Source: Spirochaetia bacterium UBA2205
GTDB lineage: Bacteria > Spirochaetota > UBA4802 > UB4802
NCBI GenBank assembly: GCA_002328585.1
Contig: DCUV01000033.1
Location: forward strand, 1 to 8,149
Length of the DNA stretch: 8,149 nt
Reading direction: 5' to 3'
Part shown: positions 1 through 7,023 of the stretch, in pieces
How the letters are laid out: each line of letters begins with the position of its first letter
Position numbering within the stretch: the first letter of the stretch is position 1
Notes under the pieces: model-generated
The model's input: the letters and a program-made list of their open reading frames with translations, nothing else
Told to the model about the DNA's origin: nothing
Database searches by the model: none
Translations under genes and position numbers: made by a program

Positions 1-276
1 CATCTGGAGCTGTATCAGTCGGAGTATGAGTTTTTTCTTGATGTGAAGAAGCTCTGGAAGATGTCGCTTGCCAATATCATTGCGTATTGTGTTGATAATG
101 TGCTTTTTGAATTTTTTGAATATTTCAGCAAGCAGATAGAAAAGATAAAGACCGATAACTATCTTAGTTATTATGAGAACAGGTCGTATTCATTCAACTT
201 TTACCGGGTAAAAGGCATCCATTGCCTCAAATTCTACTGGGGACCGCCACCGGAGATGCTACGAAAAACCCTATAA
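1..276 (+). CDS. C-terminal part of an unrecognised protein (5' end outside window)
   Basis: The reading frame is open from the first base of the window and ends at a TAA at 274-276, giving the last 91 codons. A GTG at 43 could be taken as a start, but the frame continues upstream of it without a stop (HLELYQSEYEFFLD...), so the gene very probably begins to the left of the window. The visible part is rich in aromatic and charged residues (EFFEYFSKQIEK, then YYENRSYSFNFYRVKG) and ends in GIHCLKFYWGPPPEMLRKTL. I see no transmembrane helix, no metal-binding motif and no family signature. It converges on the DUF2279 gene, with 30 nt between the stops and no convincing terminator in the gap. I assign no function. 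Confidence 0.6.
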   Translation, partial: HLELYQSEYEFFLDVKKLWKMSLANIIAYCVDNVLFEFFEYFSKQIEKIKTDNYLSYYENRSYSFNFYRVKGIHCLKFYWGPPPEMLRKTL

Positions 277-306
277 CGCTCTCTATAATAAATAATTGAC
301 CACTTT

Positions 307-1248
307 TTATATCTTATAATCACCGCTATATCCTGCCGGTATATGGTAATATTTAAATGGTACTTGTAAAATTTTACAGGTTCTGCTTTCGGGATTGTCA
401 AAGAAGTCTTTTACCACTTCCATAAAATTTAATGATATACCATAATAAAGGCTTCTGTATGGACCTTCATCTGTTTCATCTCCACTACGATAGTTACGGG
501 TGAAATAGCCAAAATCAAACTGTATATAGCGCAAAAAATTTGGCAATTTTAAACCCAGATTTTGCAAGCCAGCCAATCTGAAATTCAGGACAAATTTTGC
601 ACCGTTGTAATCAGTTGTCATGTTCAATGGTTTTGAGTGAAATTTATCAAAATAGCGATCAGTGGGCCAATACTGCCAGCTATACCCAATAAGTGAGTCC
701 AGTGTTGGTGAATATTCTAACAGTATACCCAATCCAATCCCTGTCATATCTGCAACAAGGTCTTCATAGGAAAAGCCGTATTCACTACTATATGCATCCC
801 CAACCTCAATTAAAAGTCCCAGGGAACTTGCTGTTACAATTGAATAAAACCACTTGGTACTTTTACCATTTTCAGACCAATCATAATAAGCATGCAAAGC
901 CCTGAATGCCACATAATGTGAAAAGGCATGCCCTGTTTTATCAGCACCACCAGCATTGGTGTTTTCGCCAAAAAAACCTTCGTGGTTAACATGAAAACTT
1001 TTCTGATTGCCCCAATCCCATGTTGATACTCCATATAATAATGTAAATGTTGGTAAAGCAATAAACATAACCAATGTGGGAGTTGTTGGACTATTGCCTT
1101 CAGTAAAGGGCTCATTGCTGATCTGAATATTGTTGTCACTTGTATCAGCAGAAGGCGAAGATGATATGCTATTTTGTTGTGCAAATACAGAGAATGTAAT
1201 AAAAACAAGAAGTATGAGAGCTGCACATTGTATGATATGCTTATCCAT
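307..1248 (-). CDS. DUF2279 (YfiM-like) exported protein
   Basis: A 313-aa protein of the DUF2279 family, whose biochemical role is unknown to me. Residues 1-23 form a signal peptide: short basic start, hydrophobic core LILLVFITFSVF, then probable cleavage after SVFA before QQN. There is no cysteine at the cleavage point, so unlike E. coli YfiM, annotated as a lipoprotein, this looks like a signal-peptidase-I substrate, periplasmic or outer-membrane associated. A Ser/Thr/Asn-rich linker (about 27-58) precedes a hydrophobic segment (58-75). The family signature follows: GGADKTGHAFSHY at 100-112, then IEVGDAYSSEYGFS at 147-160 and DLVADMTGIGLG at 163-174. The remaining third (215-313) is aromatic-rich with alternating patterns that suggest beta strands. 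The ATG at 1248 follows AAGGA with an 8-nt spacer. The gene stands alone, with a possible promoter at 1308-1335. The family call is confident; function is not. Confidence 0.85.
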   Translation of the reverse strand: MDKHIIQCAALILLVFITFSVFAQQNSISSSPSADTSDNNIQISNEPFTEGNSPTTPTLVMFIALPTFTLLYGVSTWDWGNQKSFHVNHEGFFGENTNAGGADKTGHAFSHYVAFRALHAYYDWSENGKSTKWFYSIVTASSLGLLIEVGDAYSSEYGFSYEDLVADMTGIGLGILLEYSPTLDSLIGYSWQYWPTDRYFDKFHSKPLNMTTDYNGAKFVLNFRLAGLQNLGLKLPNFLRYIQFDFGYFTRNYRSGDETDEGPYRSLYYGISLNFMEVVKDFFDNPESRTCKILQVPFKYYHIPAGYSGDYKI

Positions 1249-1307
1249 GGTAAATGTCCTTGAAAATGAGTATAAAATGGTTATGGATATTGAAAAAAAA
1301 TAGTTGA

Positions 1308-1335
1308 ATTATAATCATGTAAATGGTATTTTAAA
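1308..1335 (-). promoter_or_regulatory. Possible sigma70-type promoter for the DUF2279 gene
   Basis: Read on the minus strand, a perfect -10 hexamer TATAAT (1308-1313) lies 16 nt from a weaker -35 TTTAAA (1330-1335). Transcription would begin near 1301, leaving a leader of about 50 nt before the ATG at 1248. A better -35 match, TTGACT (1336-1341), sits 22 nt away, which is too far for a standard promoter. In such AT-rich DNA a chance TATAAT is not rare, so this is tentative. Confidence 0.35.
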
Positions 1336-1661
1336 AGTCAAGATGATAACAACAATTATTTGGAAAAAATATCTATAAAAATAAATATATTCTTCTAATA
1401 ACCAAATATCATATTTATTATGTATTACATTTGATCAAACTGTCGAACTGCATTTGTTTGTTATCTTTGCTTGATATTTGTTTATGATGTTCATCAAAAA
1501 AAATTTAATTCTGTATTAATTTTATCATTTTTACAAAGTAGTCATAAATGACCGGCTTATTGCTTCCATAAGGGATGAAAATGAAGCGTTGCCATCATTA
1601 TTATGTAAAGTTGATAGCCATTCTGGAAGAAGTGAAGGAGTTGGTCGTTGTTTTAATGGAT

Positions 1662-1771
1662 AGATTCTTCGGGACTGTGTCACTCATAATGACAATGTTG
1701 AACAATATCATCCTGAACACTGATTCAGGATCTAAAGTTAATTATTGAGATTTCAGGTCAATTCCGGAATT
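1662..1771. repeat. Degenerate dispersed intergenic repeat remnants with hairpin and palindrome
   Basis: Three pieces resemble common dispersed bacterial intergenic repeats. First, 1662-1694 begins AGATTCTTCGGGACTG and ends ATAATGACA, like the widespread AGATTCTTCGG...AGAATGACA element. Second, 1710-1731 is a hairpin, ATCCTGAA (1710-1717) pairing with TTCAGGAT (1724-1731) around a 6-nt loop, like CATCCTGAA...TTCAGGATCT elements. Third, AATTCCGGAATT at 1760-1771 is a perfect 12-nt palindrome. The hairpin and palindrome are seen directly. The link to known repeat types is from memory, and no second copy lies in this window. Confidence 0.45.
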
Positions 1772-1899
1772 ACTGGCAAGCATAATTCGATTAAGGAATA
1801 ATCATATTACTAAGATAGAAAAAATAAAATTGATAGCATATATTGAAAAGGTAGCAGATTAAAATCTATCGAATAAAATAAAGAGTAATAAAGAGAAAG

Positions 1900-2541
1900 T
1901 TATTTAATAATATTTGAGCGCGCTGTACACGTAGCTTCGTCTATGATAAAATCACCAAAAACAGAAGGTGCTTCTTTTTGTAATATTGCAAGCATCTGTA
2001 TGCAAACATTTCTTATTTCCCATTGGGCAGCCTTTTCAAGACGCAATGAAAAAACATGGCGCCATTCCCTGAAGTTTGCCGAAATAACAATCTGACTTTC
2101 CAGTGCATTGGGGAGAACAAAGCGTGCATCCTCTTTTTTTATGTGCATGCTCCTTAACATTTTATAGGTTTGACGAGCATTATCCATAAATTGCATATAG
2201 AGTTTTTTTGCTTCATCATTGTCAGCTATTGATGGCGGTATGATATAATTAAATTCTTCTTCGTTGACATACCTCTGTGATTGCTGCGAGAAGCTTGCAA
2301 GACGGTGACGCACCATTTGATGGGTAAATGCTCGTGAGGCCCCTAATACTCTAAAAGAGGCTGAGGCGTGCTCCAGTATTGAGTGATGCCCATTTATGAT
2401 ACATCGACGTATAAAATTGGTCTCACTGCCTTCAGTTATCCTATCCAGGGAAAGGTAGCATGTCCTGCCTGCTTCCTCTATGAGTTTTTCAGCATTTGGA
2501 GTTATTGCCAGAAGATTTACTGATGCTGTATAAATTTCCAT
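1900..2541 (-). CDS. thyX: Flavin-dependent thymidylate synthase ThyX
   Basis: A 213-aa protein, the normal ThyX length. It makes dTMP from dUMP in the cytoplasm using methylenetetrahydrofolate as carbon donor and FAD/NADPH for reduction, and active ThyX is a homotetramer. The diagnostic ThyX motif RHR-x7-S is intact at R78-H79-R80 to S88 (RHRLASFSQQSQRY). Other family blocks are present: GHHSILEHAS at 51-60, ARFVLPNAL at 139-147, NFREWRHVFSLR at 156-167 and AAQWEIR at 171-177, which carries the region of the catalytic C-terminal arginine. The ATG at 2541 gives a normal N-terminus, but the sequence before it has no clear Shine-Dalgarno. It follows rnfA on the same strand after 80 nt, so it may be read through from the rnf operon or use its own promoter. 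A TTGTTT-N17-TATTAT arrangement can be found upstream but is weak. The two functions are not obviously linked. Confidence 0.97.
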   Translation of the reverse strand: MEIYTASVNLLAITPNAEKLIEEAGRTCYLSLDRITEGSETNFIRRCIINGHHSILEHASASFRVLGASRAFTHQMVRHRLASFSQQSQRYVNEEEFNYIIPPSIADNDEAKKLYMQFMDNARQTYKMLRSMHIKKEDARFVLPNALESQIVISANFREWRHVFSLRLEKAAQWEIRNVCIQMLAILQKEAPSVFGDFIIDEATCTARSNIIK

Positions 2542-2621
2542 AACTATCTATCAAAATTTAATATAAAATTATCCAATAAAAAGCTTATAATGATAATAAG
2601 GGATGTAAAGAAAAAAAACAA

Positions 2622-3224
2622 TTAAAAAATCTTCATCCCGGAAAATCCAAGAAATGAAATAGCCATAAGCCCCGCAGTAATAAAGGTGATTGGTAAACCT
2701 TTAAGATTTTCAGGTATCATTGCAATTTCAAGCCGCTCTCGTATTCCTGCCATTAAAATAAGTGCGATGGTAAATCCAGCACCACCGCCAAATCCCTGAA
2801 CAACCGAATAAAGCAATCCAAAATCCTGGGAAGCAAATCCAGAATCAATGTTAAGTACTGCAACACCAAGAACTGCACAGTTGGTTGTTATAAGCGGTAA
2901 AAATATCCCTAATGCCTGATACAGTGGTGTTGAAACTTTTTCAATAACCATCTCAACAAATTGAACAAGTGCTGCAATGACTATAATAAAGGCTATTATC
3001 GATAGATATTCAATATGATAAGGGACCAATACATATTTATACATTATAAATGTAAAAAAAGATGCCATGGTCATAACAAAGATTACTGCAAGCCCCATAC
3101 CTATAGCCGAATCTAACTTTTTAGAGACACCAAGATAGGGACAAAGTCCTAAAATTCGTGAAAAGACATAATTATTAATAAAGATTGTGCTAATTAATAT
3201 TGTAAATAAAATTTTAATGTCCAT
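2622..3224 (-). CDS. rnfA: Rnf complex membrane subunit RnfA
   Basis: A 200-aa polytopic membrane protein, the usual RnfA/NqrE length, with about six hydrophobic segments. RnfA pairs with RnfE in the inner membrane; in the related Nqr pump the homologous pair NqrD/NqrE holds an intramembrane Fe-S centre through cysteines in the two half-helices. Both expected cysteines are present: C28 in LGLCPYLGVS and C116 in LITTNCAVLGVA. The loop VVQGFGGGAGFTIAL (142-156) is also typical, and these motifs separate RnfA from RnfE, which carries NCIILGRAEEFA. The start at 3224 follows AAGAGGT (3233-3239) with an 8-nt spacer, and the gene begins 19 nt after the rnfE stop. In many clostridial-type operons rnfB comes next; here thyX does instead. 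Confidence 0.95.
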   Translation of the reverse strand: MDIKILFTILISTIFINNYVFSRILGLCPYLGVSKKLDSAIGMGLAVIFVMTMASFFTFIMYKYVLVPYHIEYLSIIAFIIVIAALVQFVEMVIEKVSTPLYQALGIFLPLITTNCAVLGVAVLNIDSGFASQDFGLLYSVVQGFGGGAGFTIALILMAGIRERLEIAMIPENLKGLPITFITAGLMAISFLGFSGMKIF

Positions 3225-3243
3225 AACTATTTACCTCTTTAAA

Positions 3244-3855
3244 CTATTCCGTTTGTTTAAAACGAGCGGTACGCGCTTTTATTACATTCATTCCCCAGAG
3301 TAATAAACCCAAGGTAAAAAATGCTCCTGGGGCTAATATCATTAAGAGGGCTGGTTTCATCCCCGGTATTAGCTGATATCCCAATAGTTTATTTGCGCCG
3401 GTAATCTCTCGTATTATGGATAATACACTTAGATTAAGTGTAAATCCCAAACCCATCCCCAATCCATCAAGAATTGAATTAAATATCGTATTCTTTGCTG
3501 CAAATTCTTCTGCTCGTCCCAGTATAATACAGTTAACAACAATTAATGGAATAAATATTCCCAACGATTTATATACTGAAGGTTGGTACGCTTTGAGTGC
3601 AAGGTCTACAATGGTTGTGAAAGCTGCGATAATGATAATAAAGATTGGAATGCGGATATGCGATGGAGTAATATTACGGATTGCTGATACCAGAATATTT
3701 GAACCTATAAGTACAAATGTTGTAGCTACTCCCATCCACAGAGCATTGGAGATTGATACTGATACTGCGAGTGTAGCACACATTCCAATTCCCAATACAA
3801 ACGTGGGATTTTTTTCCCATACTCCTTTGAATATTTCTTTGAAGTAGTTATTCAT
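3244..3855 (-). CDS. rnfE: Rnf complex membrane subunit RnfE
   Basis: A 203-aa polytopic membrane protein, usual length for RnfE/NqrD, and the partner of RnfA in the membrane core. Hydrophobic segments fill most of residues 18-195. The two family cysteines are C26 (GIGMCATLAVS) and C109 (LIVVNCIILGRAEEFA). The GRAEEFA stretch and the N-terminal FKGVWEKNPTFVLGIG are typical of RnfE. The start codon overlaps the rnfG stop by 4 nt (ATGA, 3852-3855), a standard sign of translational coupling, and GAGGT (3862-3866) supplies a Shine-Dalgarno inside the end of rnfG. A long open frame on the opposite strand (3416-3847) is a shadow of this gene. Confidence 0.95.
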   Translation of the reverse strand: MNNYFKEIFKGVWEKNPTFVLGIGMCATLAVSVSISNALWMGVATTFVLIGSNILVSAIRNITPSHIRIPIFIIIIAAFTTIVDLALKAYQPSVYKSLGIFIPLIVVNCIILGRAEEFAAKNTIFNSILDGLGMGLGFTLNLSVLSIIREITGANKLLGYQLIPGMKPALLMILAPGAFFTLGLLLWGMNVIKARTARFKQTE

Positions 3856-4532
3856 TGTTTTACCTCATGCAGAGTTAATGCTTTTTTAAGTTTTTGTGCG
3901 CCTTTTTCAATACTCAGGGTAACTGCTTTGGTAGTAATTGTTGCACCAGTGATAGCTGTCACAGCATTTTGTTGTAATAGAATATTTTGTATTGTACTGT
4001 TCCAGTCGCCTTTTTTCAAGATGTTTATAGGTTTATTGATGTCAAGCCCAATAAATTGAACCTGGAACCATGGGATTTGTTCGGTATCGGAGCCGTTGTT
4101 TTTAAAAAGGTGATCAAAAAATGTTTTATTTGATGCAATTTCAGTACAGCGAGCACCAAGCCCTGGAGTTTCACTCTGGGACAAAATTGTAAAACCTAAA
4201 ATTTTTCCTGTATCATCAATCCCAACAATTGATTGAACTGGCCCACCATATCCCTTTTCTTCGGCAATGAATGCCCACGCTTTTTTTACTACTTTGTTTT
4301 CTTCCTTTGATGCTTCCCAGTAGGTAAAAGGTTGACCATCAATAGTAACAGTGTTTTCTTTTTGAATAGTATAGGATGGTAATACTAACGATAGGGAAAG
4401 CAATTTTTTCTCTTGATTTTGCTTTGCTATGGGTTCAGTGGTAAGCTTATTCATAAACGAAAGCGAAAAAGCAGCAATAAATCCTATAATCGTTAATACC
4501 AATATTGCTTTTATCATCTGAAAGGTGTTCAT
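3852..4532 (-). CDS. rnfG: Rnf complex FMN-binding subunit RnfG
   Basis: A 226-aa protein that carries covalent FMN on the outer face of the membrane and passes electrons within the Rnf complex. One N-terminal transmembrane helix (about 6-27, KAILVLTIIGFIAAFSLSF) anchors it. The FMN-binding domain follows, with the family blocks GYGGPVQSIVGID and SETPGLGARC (about 94-129). The flavinylation site is T195-G-A-T198, with T198 the expected FMN acceptor attached by an ApbE-type transferase. The Asp usually found three residues before the S/T of this motif (VDAI-SGAT type) is Thr192 here; rnfD in this same operon keeps it. I chose the ATG at 4532 because GGAG (4541-4544) lies 8 nt upstream; a TTG one codon earlier is the alternative. 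The gene begins 49 nt after the rnfD stop and overlaps rnfE. Confidence 0.94.
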   Translation of the reverse strand: MNTFQMIKAILVLTIIGFIAAFSLSFMNKLTTEPIAKQNQEKKLLSLSLVLPSYTIQKENTVTIDGQPFTYWEASKEENKVVKKAWAFIAEEKGYGGPVQSIVGIDDTGKILGFTILSQSETPGLGARCTEIASNKTFFDHLFKNNGSDTEQIPWFQVQFIGLDINKPINILKKGDWNSTIQNILLQQNAVTAITGATITTKAVTLSIEKGAQKLKKALTLHEVKQ

Positions 4533-4540
4533 CAATAGTT

Positions 4541-4544
4541 CTCC
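4541..4544 (-). promoter_or_regulatory. Shine-Dalgarno deciding the rnfG start
   Basis: GGAG on the minus strand lies 8 nt before the ATG at 4532. The adjacent upstream TTG (4535) would have a 5-nt spacer, so the ATG is preferred. Confidence 0.65.
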
Positions 4545-4581
4545 ACTGGTAAATGATTATCTAAACATTTATGATATTTGA

Positions 4582-5664
4582 TCATGTTCCAAATACTTTA
4601 GGTCTGGTTAATTTATCAATTAAGGGTGTAATGCCATTCATTACTAATATTGAATACGAAACGCCTTCAGGGTAGCCACCCCAAAGCCGTATAATTGAAG
4701 CCAGCACTCCGCAACCAATACCAAAAATGATCATCCCTGTTTTAGTAACAGGTGTAGTAACCATATCGGTTGCCATGAAAAATGCTCCCAGTATAAGCCC
4801 TCCTGATAATACATGGAAGAGTATGGCATAGGGGAGGTTGGGAACGCCTTTAAAGTAATAGTATATCCCCATAAAAGCAGCTACTGTTGCAATATAGGAT
4901 AACGGTATATGCCATGTAATAATTTTCTTCCATAATAGAAACAATGCGCCCAACAGTAAAAAGAGTGCCGATGTTTCGCCTATGCAGCCGCCAATATTAC
5001 CAATAAATAATGACTTTATCATGGCTTTTGAAAAAAGGAAATCATAAAGAGGTTGTGCCTGTAGCGATAGTTCCTGTAAAAGTTTAGGACCTTCTTTTAA
5101 GGCACCCAGCGGCGTAGCCCCACTGATGCTATCTATCAGTTGCTGTGGCATTGCTGCGTTAAAGATTGGATTTTGAGCAATGACATAACCATTAGGGAAT
5201 CTGTGCCACAGCGTTGTCATCTCCACCGGCCATGAAGCAAGTAGAAATGCCCGCCCCGCCAGTGCTGGATTAAATATATTATATCCCAATCCACCAAATA
5301 GCTGTTTGACAATAATTATTGCAAAAGCTGAACCAACAGCAGGAATCCATAGCGGTACATGCGGCGGTAGATTCATTGCTAAAAGGAGTCCGGTAATAAC
5401 CGCCGAGCCATCATTGACAGTAATGGGCTGTTTTAGAAGATATTGCATGATAATTTCTGAAACTATCGCTGAGCTTATTGATACAGCAATGACTAATGCA
5501 ACATATAATCCATATAAATAGCACGAAAATATTGTTGCAGGCATCAGTGAAAGCACTACCAGCCACATCATAAGCGGCACTGACTGAGTGTCCCTGATAT
5601 GAGGGGCATTTGATAACACTAAATTTTCTAAGAGGCGTTTTTTATCAGCATCTTTTATTTCCAT
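4582..5664 (-). CDS. rnfD: Rnf complex membrane flavoprotein RnfD
   Basis: A 360-aa integral membrane subunit (RnfD/NqrB family), with covalent FMN and probable ion-channel helices. Numbering from the ATG at 5664, SNAPHIRDTQSV (18-29) is the conserved cytoplasmic N-terminus, and helices fill about 30-140, with NDGSAVITGLLLAMNLPP and GGLGYNIFNPALAGR (124-138) as family blocks. The flavinylation motif is D178-S-I-S-G-A-T184, with T184 the expected FMN acceptor and the motif Asp present. NIGGCIGETSALFLLLG and the late block ATDMVTTPVT precede the last helices. An upstream TTG at 5700 would extend the protein by 12 residues. I reject it because AGAAGGA (5671-5677) sits 6 nt before the ATG at 5664, and the extension would put the start within the edge of rnfC. 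The gap to rnfC is 36 nt. Confidence 0.95.
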   Translation of the reverse strand: MEIKDADKKRLLENLVLSNAPHIRDTQSVPLMMWLVVLSLMPATIFSCYLYGLYVALVIAVSISSAIVSEIIMQYLLKQPITVNDGSAVITGLLLAMNLPPHVPLWIPAVGSAFAIIIVKQLFGGLGYNIFNPALAGRAFLLASWPVEMTTLWHRFPNGYVIAQNPIFNAAMPQQLIDSISGATPLGALKEGPKLLQELSLQAQPLYDFLFSKAMIKSLFIGNIGGCIGETSALFLLLGALFLLWKKIITWHIPLSYIATVAAFMGIYYYFKGVPNLPYAILFHVLSGGLILGAFFMATDMVTTPVTKTGMIIFGIGCGVLASIIRLWGGYPEGVSYSILVMNGITPLIDKLTRPKVFGT

Positions 5665-5670
5665 AGGTGA

Positions 5671-5677
5671 TCCTTCT
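5671..5677 (-). promoter_or_regulatory. Shine-Dalgarno deciding the rnfD start
   Basis: AGAAGGA on the minus strand lies 6 nt before the ATG at 5664. It supports a 360-aa RnfD over the 372-aa version from the TTG at 5700. Confidence 0.75.
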
Positions 5678-5700
5678 ATAGTGAAAATGTGTTTCAGCAA

Positions 5701-7020
5701 TTATCGTTTTGCACTCAGTGCCGTTTGTACTACTTTGATAAAGTGTGATAGCGGTCGTTTTGATGGACATATATATGAACATGAACCACACATAATACAA
5801 TCAAATGGATGAAGCTTTTCAGCAATATCATAGCGTTGTTTCTCGGCTGCATTTCCTAAATCACAGGGCATAAGATTCATAGGACATACTGAAACACAAC
5901 GGCCACACCGGATGCATGATCTGAATGGCGTGACCTTAGTCTCATCTTTTGCAAGAAAAAGAATCCCAGATGTTCCCTTAACAACAGGTATATCCATGTG
6001 GTTCAGAGCAAGCCCGCACATTGGTCCGCCCATAATAATCTTGGATGGATTTTCAGCAAGTCCACCGCACTCTTCCAGAATATCACTGACACGCATACCA
6101 AATCGTACTTTATAGTTGCCGGGTTTACGTACAATTTTTCCCGTTACCGTTATATACCGTTCTATTAATGGTTTATCAAAAAGGACTGCTTCCCGAATGG
6201 CATAAATTGTCCCCACATTTTGTACAACAACATGGACATCCATAGGTAACCCGCCGGATGGCACTTCACGCCCTGTTATAGCATAGATGAGCTGTTTTTC
6301 AGCACCCTGCGGATATCGCATATTTAATGGTATTATAGTAATCTCATGGGTTTTTACGTTTGCTGCTGCAGTTTGTAATGCTTTAATTGCCAGCGGCTTA
6401 TTTTTTTCAATACCTATATATGCCTTGTTTATACCCAGAATTTTCATTGCTATCTGGGTTCCTTCAATAATTTCTTCAGGATGGGTTCGCATAAGCATAT
6501 CATCTACAGTAAGGTAAGGCTCGCATTCTGAACCATTAATAATTAAAGTATCAATAGTACGGTTGGCTGGTGGATTTAATTTAACCGACGTGGGGAATGC
6601 AGCGCCTCCTAATCCAACAATGCCAGCAGATTGAACTTTCCCAATCAGTGCTTCTTTATCAAGTGTCAGGAAATCATTTTTTTGGCGTACTCTGCCTGAT
6701 GTATTAAACGAGCCGTCTGATTCAATAACAACACATAGTCCATGTTCGCTGTAAGGGGTGTGGTATTCAGCAATCTCAACAACCTTGCCTGGTACGGTTG
6801 CATGGACATTAGCACTTATAAGTCCGTTTGCCTGACCAATGAGTTGCCCTTCTTCAACAAATTGACCTGCTTCAACAACAGGTGTGGCTGGTTTGCCAAT
6901 ATGTTGTTGAAGTGGTATAAAGCTTTTTTGTGGAATTGAAAGATATTTAAATGGAATCCGGTTGGTAAAATGTTTATTATCAGGGGGATGAATTCCTCCA
7001 TGAAAACTGTGAACTATCAT
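5701..7020 (-). CDS. rnfC: Rnf complex iron-sulfur / NADH-binding subunit RnfC
   Basis: A 439-aa peripheral subunit on the cytoplasmic face, where electrons reach NAD+ (or leave NADH). The N-terminus FHGGIHPPDNK (6-16) is the RnfC signature, followed by a biotinyl/lipoyl-like hammerhead domain (about 35-100, with ATVPGKVVEI). The flavin/NADH domain has the glycine-rich GIVGLGGAAFPTSVKL (133-148) and INGSECEPYLTVDD (161-174). An SLBB-type domain lies around 285-345 (ITVTGKIVRKPGNY, then GGPMCG). Two [4Fe-4S] ferredoxin motifs close the protein: C369-x2-C372-x2-C375-x3-C379-P and C408-x2-C411-x2-C414-x3-C418-P. All eight cysteines are present. There is no long Ala/Lys-rich C-terminal tail as in enterobacterial RsxC. 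The ATG at 7020 is preceded by AAGGGA (7028-7033, 7-nt spacer) lying inside the 3' end of the small upstream gene, only 3 nt away, so the two are probably translationally coupled. Confidence 0.97.
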   Translation of the reverse strand: MIVHSFHGGIHPPDNKHFTNRIPFKYLSIPQKSFIPLQQHIGKPATPVVEAGQFVEEGQLIGQANGLISANVHATVPGKVVEIAEYHTPYSEHGLCVVIESDGSFNTSGRVRQKNDFLTLDKEALIGKVQSAGIVGLGGAAFPTSVKLNPPANRTIDTLIINGSECEPYLTVDDMLMRTHPEEIIEGTQIAMKILGINKAYIGIEKNKPLAIKALQTAAANVKTHEITIIPLNMRYPQGAEKQLIYAITGREVPSGGLPMDVHVVVQNVGTIYAIREAVLFDKPLIERYITVTGKIVRKPGNYKVRFGMRVSDILEECGGLAENPSKIIMGGPMCGLALNHMDIPVVKGTSGILFLAKDETKVTPFRSCIRCGRCVSVCPMNLMPCDLGNAAEKQRYDIAEKLHPFDCIMCGSCSYICPSKRPLSHFIKVVQTALSAKR

Positions 7021-7023
7021 AAA

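Larger units (their letters stand above)
1249..1899. other. Gene-free interval of 651 nt with repeat debris
   Basis: I see no credible gene here. The DUF2279-proximal part holds the possible promoter listed separately. About 1340-1560 is featureless AT-rich DNA. About 1660-1771 carries remnants of dispersed hairpin-type repeats, listed separately. The part next to the thyX stop (about 1780-1899) is AT-rich with only weak pairings, and I find no convincing rho-independent terminator for thyX. A 57-codon frame at 1575-1748 runs straight through the repeat remnants and is judged not to be a gene. Confidence 0.6.

Noticed and set aside
834..1226. A 130-codon minus-strand frame inside the DUF2279 gene.
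   Set aside because: It is an out-of-frame shadow of a gene with clear family motifs and a signal peptide.
1575..1748. A 57-codon plus-strand frame with AAGGG just upstream of two candidate ATGs (1575, 1581).
   Set aside because: Its second half is made of the hairpin-type repeat remnants at 1662-1731, it resembles no protein, and it stands alone.
2600..2639. GGGATG (minus, 2634-2639) can pair with CATCCC (minus, 2600-2605) around the rnfA stop, resembling a terminator.
   Set aside because: The stem is only 6 bp with a very long U-rich loop, it starts inside rnfA and no U-tract follows it, so it does not fit a rho-independent terminator.
3416..3847. A 143-codon open frame on the plus strand.
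   Set aside because: It lies entirely antisense to rnfE, whose identity is certain, and has no supporting start signal or family resemblance.
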